64,000 nucleotides of DNA. Origin: Cladophialophora immunda. Its lineage: Eukaryota; Ascomycota; Eurotiomycetes; Chaetothyriales; Herpotrichiellaceae. The notes beneath the pieces were generated by a model. The model ran no database searches and had not been told where the DNA came from. It worked only from the letters and a program-made list of their open reading frames with translations. The DNA lies in assembly GCF_000835495.1 (NCBI RefSeq), contig NW_015622545.1, positions 62,001-126,000 of the forward strand, written 5' to 3'. Shown here piece after piece: positions 11,101 to 21,403 of the stretch (position 1 is the first letter of the stretch; each line of letters begins with the position of its first letter). The position numbers and the translations under genes are program-made.

Positions 11101-12323
11101 TCATTGCGACTGGGATTCTCCAATCATCGGCACGTCAAGGGCATCTGACTCTGGAGATTTCGGTTGGAGGACGATGGGCCAGTATTGGCCCTTTACCAGA
11201 GCATCTTCCGTGAACAGCATCGGAAAGCGGTCGAAGTACGACTGTTCCAGCTTGAAGATCTGGTTCGACTGGCGGAGAGCGAGGACGAACTCTGTCTCCA
11301 CGGATTTCGACATCCTGCCAGGTAGAGAAGCCGGGGTGGAGGATTGTTGCCGTCTGTAATCAAGATATTCCGAGAGACGATAATATACCTGGATCTCGCG
11401 GTGTTCATCCTCAGAGGGGTCTTGTACTTTTGATTCTAAGCACCAACAGTCCAGGGTACCTTCCACCACGGCCGTGAGGTCAATCTCATGGGCGTGAAGG
11501 ATTATGTTGTCTCGTAGGCCCGGGAACGGAATCCAGTCGACCATTGGCCAATGATACCTGGTTAGTTGTAGTTGTGTTGGCTGGAACTCTGGTTGAATTG
11601 CAAAGTAATGCTCAACAGTCGGGAGGATCTGATAGCGAGTGATTGGGGCCAGCTTCTCAAAAGCCAATGTCTCGAACCAGAATGTCCTTTTACCACCCCA
11701 ATAGCGGTCTGATGCCAATAGATATAGCATTCTCTGTACCAACGTATCAAGGCTGCGCGTGCAGTCATTAGCACACGTTCTATTATTTTCCTTTCTACTC
11801 TGGGAGAAGTCGAAAGAACTGACCTTTGCTGGGGCTGCCCTGGAGTCATTGATTGTCTCAGAAGTTTACATCTTACAGAGCCGTGAAGTTCCAGGAGATC
11901 CATGTCATAGACTGAGGGTTGGGATGGCAACCGCGGCGATGGCCGCGCTGTGCCGGCTTTTTCGACAGCTTTGTGCCACTGGAGGCTCGTCGTGCCTTCT
12001 GACGACCGACTTGTCCCCAGCTGTTGATGCGACGGTGGCAAGGTCAGTCCTTCTGCAGACAAGGCACCAAAGTCAAGGAAATCGCCAAAGGTATCTTGGT
12101 CCCGTCGATCATTGGTGTAAAAGTCGTCAAATCCCTCGAAATTCCCCGAGTTGTGGTTGGAGAGGCCGTGAAAGCTTTGCATGGCCAGCTCTCGCACCTC
12201 GGCGAGGCGCTGTTCCAACTCGTTGAACTTCCTCTCGAGTTCTGCGCTGCTTGTTGACCCATGATTTGGGCGACCGTCTGAAGCTCGAGGCTCGACGAGG
12301 TGTAGGGATGTCGGCAAGTCCAT
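11101..12323 (-). CDS. DUF3425-domain protein (bZIP-like regulator), 2 exons
   Basis: Exons 12323-11824 and 11752-11101 join to 383 residues. The C-terminal half carries the marks of the DUF3425 domain found in fungal bZIP factors: LVQRMLYLLASDRYWGG, a PITRYQILPTVEHY-like block, and a hydrophobic stretch before LTRYHWPMVDWIPFPGLRD. Near residue 30 there is a short acidic/basic heptad-like run (ELERKFNELEQRLAEV), as in a zipper. I could not find the basic DNA-contact region that should precede it, in any frame up to about 12560. Either an upstream exon is missing or the basic part is lost. The gene is divergent from a zinc-finger regulator. Confidence 0.65.
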
Positions 12324-12793
12324 GACTGCGGCAGGGCGATCCTCGTAACAAATTCTTTGTAAGAGTTGTCGAATTCAATGACACACACTAGCAGCAATAT
12401 CCAGGCTTTCCACGCGGCTGAATATAGCGGTGAGCGATGGTGATTCGTTGGGCAGGAACCAAGGCGAATGAATATGCGAGACGGACCCGGGGGGGGGGGG
12501 GGGGTAATGTCCACCTCGCTGGAAGCCGACAGTCCCACGCCTAGAACGACACTGAGGGCATCTCAATAGGAGGCCTCATGTGCCAGCGATCGTCTACTTT
12601 CAGCAGCTGATGACCCCTCATATTGGCAGTGCGACCCCGCCATGCCTGCCGTCTCTACCTCGGTCGGGTTGGACCCCTGGAATGGACATCTACCAGCCTC
12701 TGGGGCCCCGAAGTGTGGGTTCTGCATCCCCAGATTGTGCATATCGCCAACTTCTGTCCCTCCAACCTCTACAAACACACCTCTGAAGGTATC
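12324..12793. promoter_or_regulatory. Divergent promoter between two regulators
   Basis: About 470 bases lie between the DUF3425 gene (minus) and the C2H2/Zn2Cys6 gene (plus). The stretch includes a 15-base G run. Part of it may be unrecognised 5' exon of either gene. Confidence 0.45.
12490..12504 (+). repeat. G15 homopolymer
   Basis: An uninterrupted run of 15 G between the two divergent regulator genes, preceded by ACCC. Such runs are prone to length change and to sequencing error. Confidence 0.9.
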
Positions 12794-15126
12794 ATGTTTC
12801 AAGATACAGCCCAGGCCTCGTTCAGTGCTCGCAATCTCTCCTCCAGACGGGCCAATCCAGTCACATGCCCGCTCTGTGCCAAAACCTTCTCGCGAAAGGA
12901 TGTCCTAACACGACACACAAAGGCAAAGCATCAACTCGCTTCAGTCGAGCTGCCTAGGAAAAAGAGTCGCCGGAAGAGTTGTCTTCGATGTGCCTTGTAC
13001 GTACGCTGTCTCCCGAGCTCGGACTGGTCTCCTCAGGAAAGGCTCTTCTTCTAACTCGCATGGGCTACACAAGCTACAAGATCAGATGCAGCGGTGCTCC
13101 CTCTTGCACCCAGTGTGAGAAGAAGGGGATTATCTGCCAGTTCGATTTCTCTACGAAAGATAATCATGGCCAGCCACAAGACTGCACGACTCCTGTCGTC
13201 GATGGCATCGAAATCCTCGACGATGGTGAGACTCGCGGCTCGATGACATCTCCCAGTAAAGAGCAATCAGGACCTGTGGACGGAGCCGATTGGCCTGTAT
13301 CTTTGCGAGCCACGGTTGATAACCAGGCCTCAACGTCTGATCATAATAATAGAGAGTGTCAATCAACTTCCGCAAACGGACCGGTAAGCCCCAGCAGAAT
13401 ACAAACGCCCCGGTCCTGGTGCCGCTTCGAAACTGGTGTTCCCCCATTCGAAGCCGGCCATGGTGCCTATTCCATCGTGGTGCTTCTATGTCGCACGCAA
13501 CTTCGACATCCTGGCTGACACCATTTCGCAGACAGCTCTGGCTGCACATAACATCTTCCGTTCTCCGCATTCAATACGAGAGGAGACCATGCATTTCGAC
13601 CCGCAACTGCCACAGGAGACGAGTCTGGAGAATATCCCTTCATCCATGCACTCGACTGCATTAAATCAAAATCGAGACAACATCACAGAACTGCGAGCGA
13701 GTGACACGCCTTGGTCCTGGTTCAATTGGGAAAGCGATCTACCGTTTGACCTTCCTCACGCTGAAGTTCTATTCAATGATCTGGGAGACAGCGCAGATAT
13801 CAGCAATAACGACTCAATTCCGTCCGGCAGAGAAGAAGGGAACGAGGTTCAGACTAGTGTATACCTACACAATGATCCAGCTGATCTATTCGGTACGGTG
13901 CTGAGGGTCCTGGACACTCTCGATTCACCCGAGCACAAGAGCCTTCTTCTTGACGTGCCCAAAAGGAGCGATACGGATATGCTCAAGTTCTGGAATCAAT
14001 ACTTCGAGGGTTTTCACAAGGTAAACGGCCCATCAACCCCGGACCAGTGTCAAGTTATTTGCTGATCCCGCTTTCCTAGAGATTCCCAGTTATACATCGC
14101 GCCTCCACCCAAATTTGGGAAAGCCCTCCGTTGTTGGTCAGCGTAGTCACTGCGATCGGAGCCAGTTACAGCCCAGAACCTGGGGCCACCGAGTATTATG
14201 TTCGTGTCTTCGCTAGAATTTGTATGATCCTCTCATGTGTACGTCTATGTCCACGGCCGGCCTGGAGGAGAGTGCCCAAGCTGACTCGGTGGTAGAAATC
14301 GTGCGGATCGCAAGGGATACACAAACTTTGCGACCCATTGACATTACTTCTGTGCCAATGCCTGGTGTATTTTTTCATCGTTATCGACAGCTCTGGGATC
14401 TTTCGTCCTTGGGCTCTCGCTGGTCAGGCGTGCATGGTCGCCACTGCACGGAGCGCGTCTGTGTTCTATTCCAACCAAGGACTCAACGATGACTCGGAAG
14501 TCGGCATTGCTCCATCCCCCTCCGACCTCAGCACGGTTGATTGCTCTCTCAGTCCGCAAGAACTGTTGGATCAGGATCTGGAGGGCACAGTGATCCATAG
14601 GCAGTGGTTGGAGTGGATCGCAGCCGAGAAACGTAAACGGCTTGGATGGGCCGTCGTGGTGAGCCTTGATCCTTCTCATCCCCGCCACAAAAGATTGATG
14701 CTAACGTATGCCTAGGCCATCCACAGCTTGTATCATCTTCGTACACAATCTCCTTTCCGGCTCAGTTTCGCCGAGCTGGACCTCTACTTGCCTTATGACG
14801 AAAAGATGTGGGAAGCAACCGATGCAACGTCGTGGCGGAGACAATTCCCATGGACCGACCGGCCTCCACGAACACTGCCACTTCTAGGTGCGGTTCGCAC
14901 GCATTCCGAGAATTCGTCTTCCATGACCGACTTGTCTTCGTTGGCAATTCTGGCCATGGGGAGCCTAGTGGAGCTGGTTCACCGCGGTAAACGGCGGCGG
15001 GTGCTTGGAATCCAAAGCCCCTTGAAATCTGAAGCTGCACGAAAAAGAGGGTGGCATCTGCTGGTGGATGAAATTCTCGAGGCCGTACAGGGCGAAACCA
15101 GGTCTTCTTGCAGTCGACCGGATTGA
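12794..15126 (+). CDS. Hybrid C2H2 plus Zn2Cys6 transcription factor, 6 exons
   Basis: Exons 12794-12996, 13074-13383, 13454-14020, 14080-14238, 14296-14658 and 14716-15126 join to 670 residues. A classical C2H2 finger (C25, C28, H41, H46) is followed by a complete Zn2Cys6 cluster (C63, C66, C73, C79, C82, C89; spacing 2-6-5-2-6). The first intron splits the second cluster. The rest is a fungal transcription-factor middle homology domain: FHKRFPVIHR, a CLVYFFIVIDSSG helix, and KRLGWAVV joined to AIHSLYHLRTQSPF. The 13384-13453 intron is the least certain, chosen because it alone restores phase. Being next to the P450/SDR/monooxygenase run, it is a candidate pathway regulator, though this is inference. 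Confidence 0.82.
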
Positions 15127-16985
15127 GAGGCGGAAAGCAGGCGGATGGGGTTATTTTAATAGGAAGTCAACGGACCGAATTGGATGAATCTATTCTGCGC
15201 TAATAGGGATAGTTGGCCGATTGCATGGTCTGAGCTTCATTGGATGTCGACAACGTCGCTGTCTCCGTATTGAAACATCTTTGTTGGCACAAGCCGGCCC
15301 AGAGACGGTTCAGGTCAATGGTACGCTCCAAGGGCCCCTACTGCGGGCGTCAGTTTGGTCAGAAAAGACGCACCAATGGAACTGCTGGTAATAGTGAGAG
15401 AGTGAGAGAAAAAAGGAAAACGGAAACGGAATATCTGGCATTTCTGAGCATTCGAAGCACTCAAAGCCGGAGCGAAGGGCAGAAGTTGCTGGTTCCCAAG
15501 CTCCTCACGGAAGTCTCTCTACAATTTGCCGAGCCAAAGTTAGGATTGCAAAGCCACAGCTCAAAAATGGCTTGCGCCATGGCTCCATTCGATCGGCGGA
15601 TCCTCGTGTGCCAACGGAAATGGGACCTTTGAAGAGGCCAAGATTTGCCGCCGAGCACCACTGGTGGTAAGAGTCTGGACGCGAACGGGGTTGTGATGCT
15701 GGGCTAACCGGTTCAGGCCTAGATCTATCTAGTTTAATATGCTCCGCCGCCTCGCAGCTTCGGGGTTCCATTCGCCTGACCAATCACAAACACGGACCGG
15801 GTATCACTTTGCCCAAGGCTGTGGTTGTCCGGAGTCCAGCACGCAGACCATTCATTCGACAGGGCTTTCGTCGCTCCTTCGCCCTCTTTTCCCCCCTCCT
15901 CTTTCCGCGGCCACGAGGCAAAAACAAGACCAAAGGGTTGCGTCATTCCGATGAACAACACAGAATCTTAGAGTTACTTTTTGTTCTTGTTTCCTCCCGC
16001 TTCTTGTTGGTGGGCCTGCCCCCGGAATTGATTGCTTGTTTTTTCTCGATTCCGTGGGTTTGGCCTCGATGGGGGTGACGTGAGAGATAGTGCGTCGGGA
16101 ATCCACGTGCATGTAATGGCTAGAGTGTACTGGCTTCCATTTGTCGAACTCGAGCGGAAAACCAAGTTTGGGTTGGCCTTGAGGAAGTGCATACTTGATC
16201 GCAATCTTTGGGTTTCGAGGCTGGTCCCGTTCTCATCCTGTTCTGCCTCAATCGCTCATTTGCCTCATTTGTGAGTCAAAGTTCGCTCCGCAATGGTTGT
16301 TGCGTTGAAGCCTGGCTTTTGTTTCCCTATTCATGCTGCCCCTCCCATCGCACCGGAGGAATAGGCCTGCTCTAGCGTCTGCCTTGCCAAGCTTGCCGGT
16401 ACTCAAGACATCCGATATTGACCATTCGTAAAGACCATCCATCTCACAAGAGTTCTTATCTTTGTGTAGATTCTGGACTAGCTGGTCCTGAAGGATGTTT
16501 GCCCAAGCAGAGACTGGGCCACACACCAGGAGAGGGCGAATGGGAGGGTTCCGTGCGGGAAGGTTGATGCTAGACAAAAAGTCTCTTCGAGATTCCATGA
16601 GGCTCGTTCCTTCGACAGTTTCATCGTGCGTTCTTCGTGGACGTTAGCGTACAGTGCTTGTTGGTCTCTGGGTTCCGAGACACAAACTCAGCTGGCTGAT
16701 GTTTTGAGGATATTTCAGGCTCAGACTGCTTGCCAACCCACCATGACTGATGAGCATATATATTTGAACCACCCGAGCGCTTTATCCTGGCTGTTGGACT
16801 CTTCTCCCTTCGAGTATTTCGGTGCCCCTCCACTCATTCAACCCCTGCTTTTTGAAAACTCGCAATCGTTCATTGCATTTTGGATACAAATCCTATATCT
16901 TCCTTCACGCATCCGGACACCGAAACGTCAACGGCCAACAAAATTTCACCACGCCACACTCCTTGGTTCACGACTGTTGAAAACA
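15127..16985. other. Intergenic region of about 1.9 kb
   Basis: This spans the end of the zinc-finger factor and the likely start of the next gene. Several frames of 60-130 codons occur on both strands, none family-like or spliceable into anything I recognise. A longer reading of the next gene could begin at 16626. Confidence 0.4.
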
Positions 16986-18035
16986 ATGGCGATCTCTGAA
17001 CAAGCGAACGCAGCTGTCGCTGAACAACCCACCGGCTCGGCACAATATATAGAATATGCCGACACAAACGACAACGCTTTTCATGTTGACGTGGGTCCAC
17101 AGCAAGAAGCCGATGCCGAGCAACAAGATTACGTCGGACCCTGGCCACTCAGACGTCGCAGTATCTCAAGCTGGACTGCCCTCAGCAGCGAGACGGGCGC
17201 CACCAGGGGTTCGAGTTTGGATCGGATGGGCGACTCTGCCGCAATCAACAGTAGCACCAACCCTTTCGTTGCAGTCTTCGCTCTTGAAAATCCATTCAGT
17301 GACACATTTCGATCTGAAGCTTCAAGTTCTACAGCGGTGCCAGGAACTGTTGAAGCCATGCATTTCCTATCACCAGCCGCAAAGTCAGAGTTGACGCTGA
17401 CTCTAGAACAAGTCGACCGCCAAACCGAAGCCATTGAGCGCATATTGAATAGACAAGCGACTTCTCCGCGCAACCACGGGGAGGCGAGGTGGAATTTTAG
17501 AATCCAAATGGATGGGGGAGAAGAGCCTGCAAACGACTCAACTGATTCAGAAGGACGAGGACAGCGCCCAGTAGCACAAATTCTCCGGCACCCGCCACAC
17601 CAGCAACCGACCAGCGACATCGAACGTGAAGCGGCTGTCGCCACCCTCAGCCAGCTCGAAGCCGAGGATTGTCGAGCTTGCAAAGACCAAGCCTCAGTGG
17701 CGGCCACAGGAAGGTGTTTGTTGGGATTGACAGCGGGGATCCTTGGAGCGAGTCCATACCTTGTTTACTATGTCTTCTCTGAAGAGTTGACGCAGGCGAC
17801 CGCGATGATGAAAGAGAAACAAAGGACGCTCTCTTTTTTGTCACTCTTAGCTATCCCAGTGACTTCAGCCTTGAGCTTGGTGTTCCTAGCCTGGCTGGGG
17901 TTGAATTCCTTGGGGTCGCTCAGACGGCGGTTGACGGGAGGAGCTGAGTATTTCAAGCTTTGGCTGTGCTTTACATTTCTCACCGTATGTAGCTATTTCC
18001 TTATTGCTACAGTGGCTTACAAGTACGCGAAATGA
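16986..18035 (+). CDS. Hypothetical membrane protein with three C-terminal helices
   Basis: I do not recognise the family. The frame is open from 16626 (469 codons), but the ATG at 16986 (MAISEQANA) fits better as start because the preceding stretch is low in coding character. That gives 349 residues. The first ~240 residues are hydrophilic, with Ser/Thr-rich and acidic parts and a short helix-forming run (LTLEQVDRQTEAIERIL). Near the end come three hydrophobic segments: CLLGLTAGILGASPYLVYYV, LSFLSLLAIPVTSALSLVF, and LWLCFTFLTVCSYFLIATV. This suggests a cytosolic domain anchored in a membrane by a small C-terminal bundle. No signal peptide is seen. Confidence 0.55.
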   Translation: MAISEQANAAVAEQPTGSAQYIEYADTNDNAFHVDVGPQQEADAEQQDYVGPWPLRRRSISSWTALSSETGATRGSSLDRMGDSAAINSSTNPFVAVFALENPFSDTFRSEASSSTAVPGTVEAMHFLSPAAKSELTLTLEQVDRQTEAIERILNRQATSPRNHGEARWNFRIQMDGGEEPANDSTDSEGRGQRPVAQILRHPPHQQPTSDIEREAAVATLSQLEAEDCRACKDQASVAATGRCLLGLTAGILGASPYLVYYVFSEELTQATAMMKEKQRTLSFLSLLAIPVTSALSLVFLAWLGLNSLGSLRRRLTGGAEYFKLWLCFTFLTVCSYFLIATVAYKYAK

Positions 18036-18694
18036 TTTGAAGGGGCCAAGTGGTGTTGATTTGAAGGGAATGTACCGACACTGGTCATTGAGGGTGTGTT
18101 TCGTGGGGAGTTTCGAGACGGCGTTTGAGGAATGTTGACGAATGCCGTTTTCGGACGCCGATGAACGCGTTCAGGGAGAAAGGGTGCGGCTGGTCGCTGG
18201 CACTCCGCAAGCAGTATGTTCTCGTAGATACAGACATAGACAGTACAAGATGAGTGAGAATGAGATCAAATTGAATGGCAACCACGATGTGTATCGCAAT
18301 CCTGGCGGAGGAAGAACAGAAAGAGGGACGTTGGTTGGCATGAGCTGCGTCGTCCAGCCACAGGCTTGGCACGATGGATGTCGCGCTGACTGCGCAGTCG
18401 GAGATTCACCATCAGACTGTAACTCCACCACCTCCACCGTCATCATCACCACCATTGCACCACTCCAATCATACACGACCTCTTCAGATCATCACAGGCT
18501 TGGGGGCAGAAGGCCCTCTCGTTTCCCCACGCAAGCGAATATCACGCAGAGACGCTGCGAGCGCTGTCTTTCCCTTCACTTCCCAATCTTTGTCATGTAC
18601 AGATAATCCCCCTCACTCCCAGTCGAGGTCGACCTCCCTTGCTTTCAGCCACGACGTCTTTCACTGGAGTCCGAGGAGGCAACCTCCCACCTCC
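18036..18694. other. Intergenic region / 5' leader of DapB-like gene
   Basis: The downstream peptidase frame is open back to 18374 without a stop. Its upstream part is Pro/Ser/His-rich and looks untranslated. The region therefore probably holds the promoter and 5' UTR. Confidence 0.45.
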
Positions 18695-21403
18695 ATGATG
18701 GGGAGGGCCAGCGAGAGCCTACAAGAAGAGGAGGAGACGCTGATAAGTAGGAGCCGCCAGTCTGCCGATAATCCATACCCAAGGCCTTCGCAAGACAGCA
18801 TGACCACGGTCTCAACAGTGTCACTTGTTCTCGAGAGCCTAAACTCGTCAATCCCCGTAAAGGAGCCCCTACAACCACCCTCAAGGTACCGCGACGACGA
18901 GAGCGATCCCGAATTACCCAGATTCAATGACAAGAATTACACCATTGGGGGGCAGCGCATGTCCAAAGGCCTCCGTCGAGCAATATGGATAGTCGCGGTC
19001 GTTGGGATTATTGGATGGGGCTTGGCTGTAGTTGTCTTTGTGGCAGGTGGCCGATATAAACATGCGTCGACTTTGGATTACGACCACGATACGCCAATAA
19101 AGAGCTCGGCAAAGAAAGTCACCCTCGGACAAATACAGACGGGGCAATGGTCACCTAGATATGCCAATATTGAGTGGACTCCTGGTCCGAATGGAGAAGA
19201 TGGGTTATTGTTAGAAATCAACCAGCCGAACCAGGACTACTTGGTGGTCGAAGACATCCGAACTGGCACATCTTCAGAAGCAAATGCTTTCAAACGCACA
19301 ACGCTGGTGAAAAGCGCCTGGATCAAATACGGAGGGCAGCAGCTTTGGACGTCAGAATTCTGGGTGAGCCCAGATATGAAACATGTGCTTCTTATGGCGA
19401 ACCCAGAAAAGGTTTTTCGACACTCTTTTCTCGGGCTGTATTTCATCCTCGACGTCGAGACACAGAACGTCCAGCCGCTAGATCCAGCGTTCCCGGAGAC
19501 CAAGATACAGCTGGCTCAGTGGTCGCCCAGGAGTGACTCGGTTGTGTTTACAAGGGATAACAATCTCTTTCTCAGGCATCTCTCGTCGCCCCAAGTGACG
19601 ACCGTCACCACCGACGGAGGTCCCGAATACTTCTATGGCATTCCCGACTGGGCCTACGAGGAAGAAGTCTTCGGGACCAACACGGCCACTTGGTGGGCAC
19701 GCGATGGTCAATATCTGGCGTTCCTACGCACGAACGAGACTACCGTCCCGGAATATCCCGTTCAGTATTTCCTCTCGCGCCCGAGCGGAAAGAAACCCAT
19801 TGAAGGCCTCGAGAACTACCCGGAGGTAAAAGAGATCAAGTATCCGAAGGCTGGAGCACCAAATCCTGTGGTTGATATGCTGTTTTACGACATTTCAAAA
19901 GGCGAGGTGTTCTCCGTTGACATTGAGGGCGGCTTCCCGGACGCAGACCGGATCATTTTCAACATTGTATGGGCAGACGATGGAAAAGCACTAGTGTCTG
20001 AGTCGAACCGGGAAAGCGATCGTGTCAGGATTGTTCTGGTGGACGTCCCTTCTCACACAGGCCATACCGTGAGGATTGTGGACCTTAAAGACGTCGATGG
20101 TGGTTGGATTGAACCCAGCCAGCAAACCAAATACATACCCGCCGACCCTGCCAATGGTCGACCTGAGGACGGCTATGTCGACATCGTCATCTCTGACAAT
20201 GGTAACCACCTGGCTTATTTCTCACCTCTCAACAGCTCAATTCCGGTCATGCTGACCAGAGGTAGTTGGGAAGTGGACGGCGGACCGGCAGCTATTGACT
20301 TGAAGAACAACTTGGTGTATTTTATTGCTGCCAAAGAAGCGCCAACCCAGCGCCACTTGTACAGCGTCAAACTGGACGGGACAGACTTTGCCTCACTCGT
20401 GCCCACCGATGAAGCTGCTTACTGGGAATCAAGCTTCTCTGCAGGTGCAGGCTATGTGAGCCTGAAATACACTGGACCTGGCATCCCTTATCAGAAAGTC
20501 GTCTCTACCCCAGCCAATCCTGACAAAGTTGAGGAAATGCTTGAAGACAACCAGGATCTGGCCAAGATGGCCTCCTCCCATGAACTCCCACATCAAGTAT
20601 TCCAGAATGTCACCATTGATGGCTCTATACTGCAAGTGGTCGAACGACGACCTCCTCATTTTGATCCTAAGAAGCAATACCCGGTCCTCTTTTACCTCTA
20701 CGGCGGACCCGGCTCCCAAATGGTCAACCGCCGCTTCCACGTCGACTTTCAATCATATATCGCGAGCTCACTCGGATACATCGTGGTAACCGTTGACGGG
20801 CGTGGAACTGGGTTTATAGGCCGTAAAGCTCGCACCATCATCCGCAATGAGCTCGGCACATATGAAGCCCACGATCAGATTGCCACTGCAAAGATGTGGG
20901 CCAAAAGATCTTACATCGACGCCGACCGCATTGCTATTTGGGGATGGTCCTACGGTGGCTTCATGACATTGAAAGTTCTCGAGACTGATGCAGGCGAGAC
21001 ATTTAAATACGGCATGGCGGTCGCGCCTGTGACGGACTGGCGATTTTACGACTCCATCTACACCGAAAGGTATATGCGCACGCCTCAAAACAACCCCCTC
21101 GGCTACTCAAAATCGGCCATCAGCAACGTCACAGCGATATCGCAGAACGTACGATTCTTGATCATGCACGGCGTCGCAGATGACAATGTTCACATGCAAA
21201 ACACTCTGACTTTACTAGACAAATTCGATCTTGCAGGGATTGAAAATTACGACGTGCACTTCTTCCCTGATAGCGACCATTCGATACTATTTCACAATGC
21301 GAATCATATCGTGTACGATAAGTTGGCGAACTGGCTGGTTAATGCATTCAATGGGGAGTGGTATAGGACGGAGGATCCGAAGCCTATAGATTTGGGAAGC
21401 TGA
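18695..21403 (+). CDS. dapB: Dipeptidyl aminopeptidase IV type, vacuolar membrane (DapB/STE13-like)
   Basis: This is a serine peptidase of family S9B that removes X-Pro or X-Ala dipeptides from N termini. The single-exon frame is open from 18374, but the Met at 18695 (MMGRASES) gives 902 residues, close to known fungal DapB lengths. A hydrophilic N tail of ~95 residues is followed by one helix (IWIVAVVGIIGWGLAVVVFV), so it is a type II membrane protein with a luminal catalytic part. A beta-propeller precedes the alpha/beta-hydrolase domain. The triad is Ser752 in GWSYGG, Asp829 in GVADDN, and His862 in DSDHS. The paired-acid N-terminal binding motif is seen as WAYEEEVFG in the propeller. Several N-glycosylation sites are present. 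It is a housekeeping-type gene with no link to its neighbours. Confidence 0.93.
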   Translation: MMGRASESLQEEEETLISRSRQSADNPYPRPSQDSMTTVSTVSLVLESLNSSIPVKEPLQPPSRYRDDESDPELPRFNDKNYTIGGQRMSKGLRRAIWIVAVVGIIGWGLAVVVFVAGGRYKHASTLDYDHDTPIKSSAKKVTLGQIQTGQWSPRYANIEWTPGPNGEDGLLLEINQPNQDYLVVEDIRTGTSSEANAFKRTTLVKSAWIKYGGQQLWTSEFWVSPDMKHVLLMANPEKVFRHSFLGLYFILDVETQNVQPLDPAFPETKIQLAQWSPRSDSVVFTRDNNLFLRHLSSPQVTTVTTDGGPEYFYGIPDWAYEEEVFGTNTATWWARDGQYLAFLRTNETTVPEYPVQYFLSRPSGKKPIEGLENYPEVKEIKYPKAGAPNPVVDMLFYDISKGEVFSVDIEGGFPDADRIIFNIVWADDGKALVSESNRESDRVRIVLVDVPSHTGHTVRIVDLKDVDGGWIEPSQQTKYIPADPANGRPEDGYVDIVISDNGNHLAYFSPLNSSIPVMLTRGSWEVDGGPAAIDLKNNLVYFIAAKEAPTQRHLYSVKLDGTDFASLVPTDEAAYWESSFSAGAGYVSLKYTGPGIPYQKVVSTPANPDKVEEMLEDNQDLAKMASSHELPHQVFQNVTIDGSILQVVERRPPHFDPKKQYPVLFYLYGGPGSQMVNRRFHVDFQSYIASSLGYIVVTVDGRGTGFIGRKARTIIRNELGTYEAHDQIATAKMWAKRSYIDADRIAIWGWSYGGFMTLKVLETDAGETFKYGMAVAPVTDWRFYDSIYTERYMRTPQNNPLGYSKSAISNVTAISQNVRFLIMHGVADDNVHMQNTLTLLDKFDLAGIENYDVHFFPDSDHSILFHNANHIVYDKLANWLVNAFNGEWYRTEDPKPIDLGS

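Noticed and set aside
13384..14300. In-frame stops that seem to break the zinc-finger regulator
   Set aside because: All fall inside introns with proper splice sites, and phase is kept through six exons.
18374..18694. 320-base N-terminal extension of the DapB-like peptidase
   Set aside because: The frame is open but Pro/His-rich, and the known family length fits the Met at 18695.
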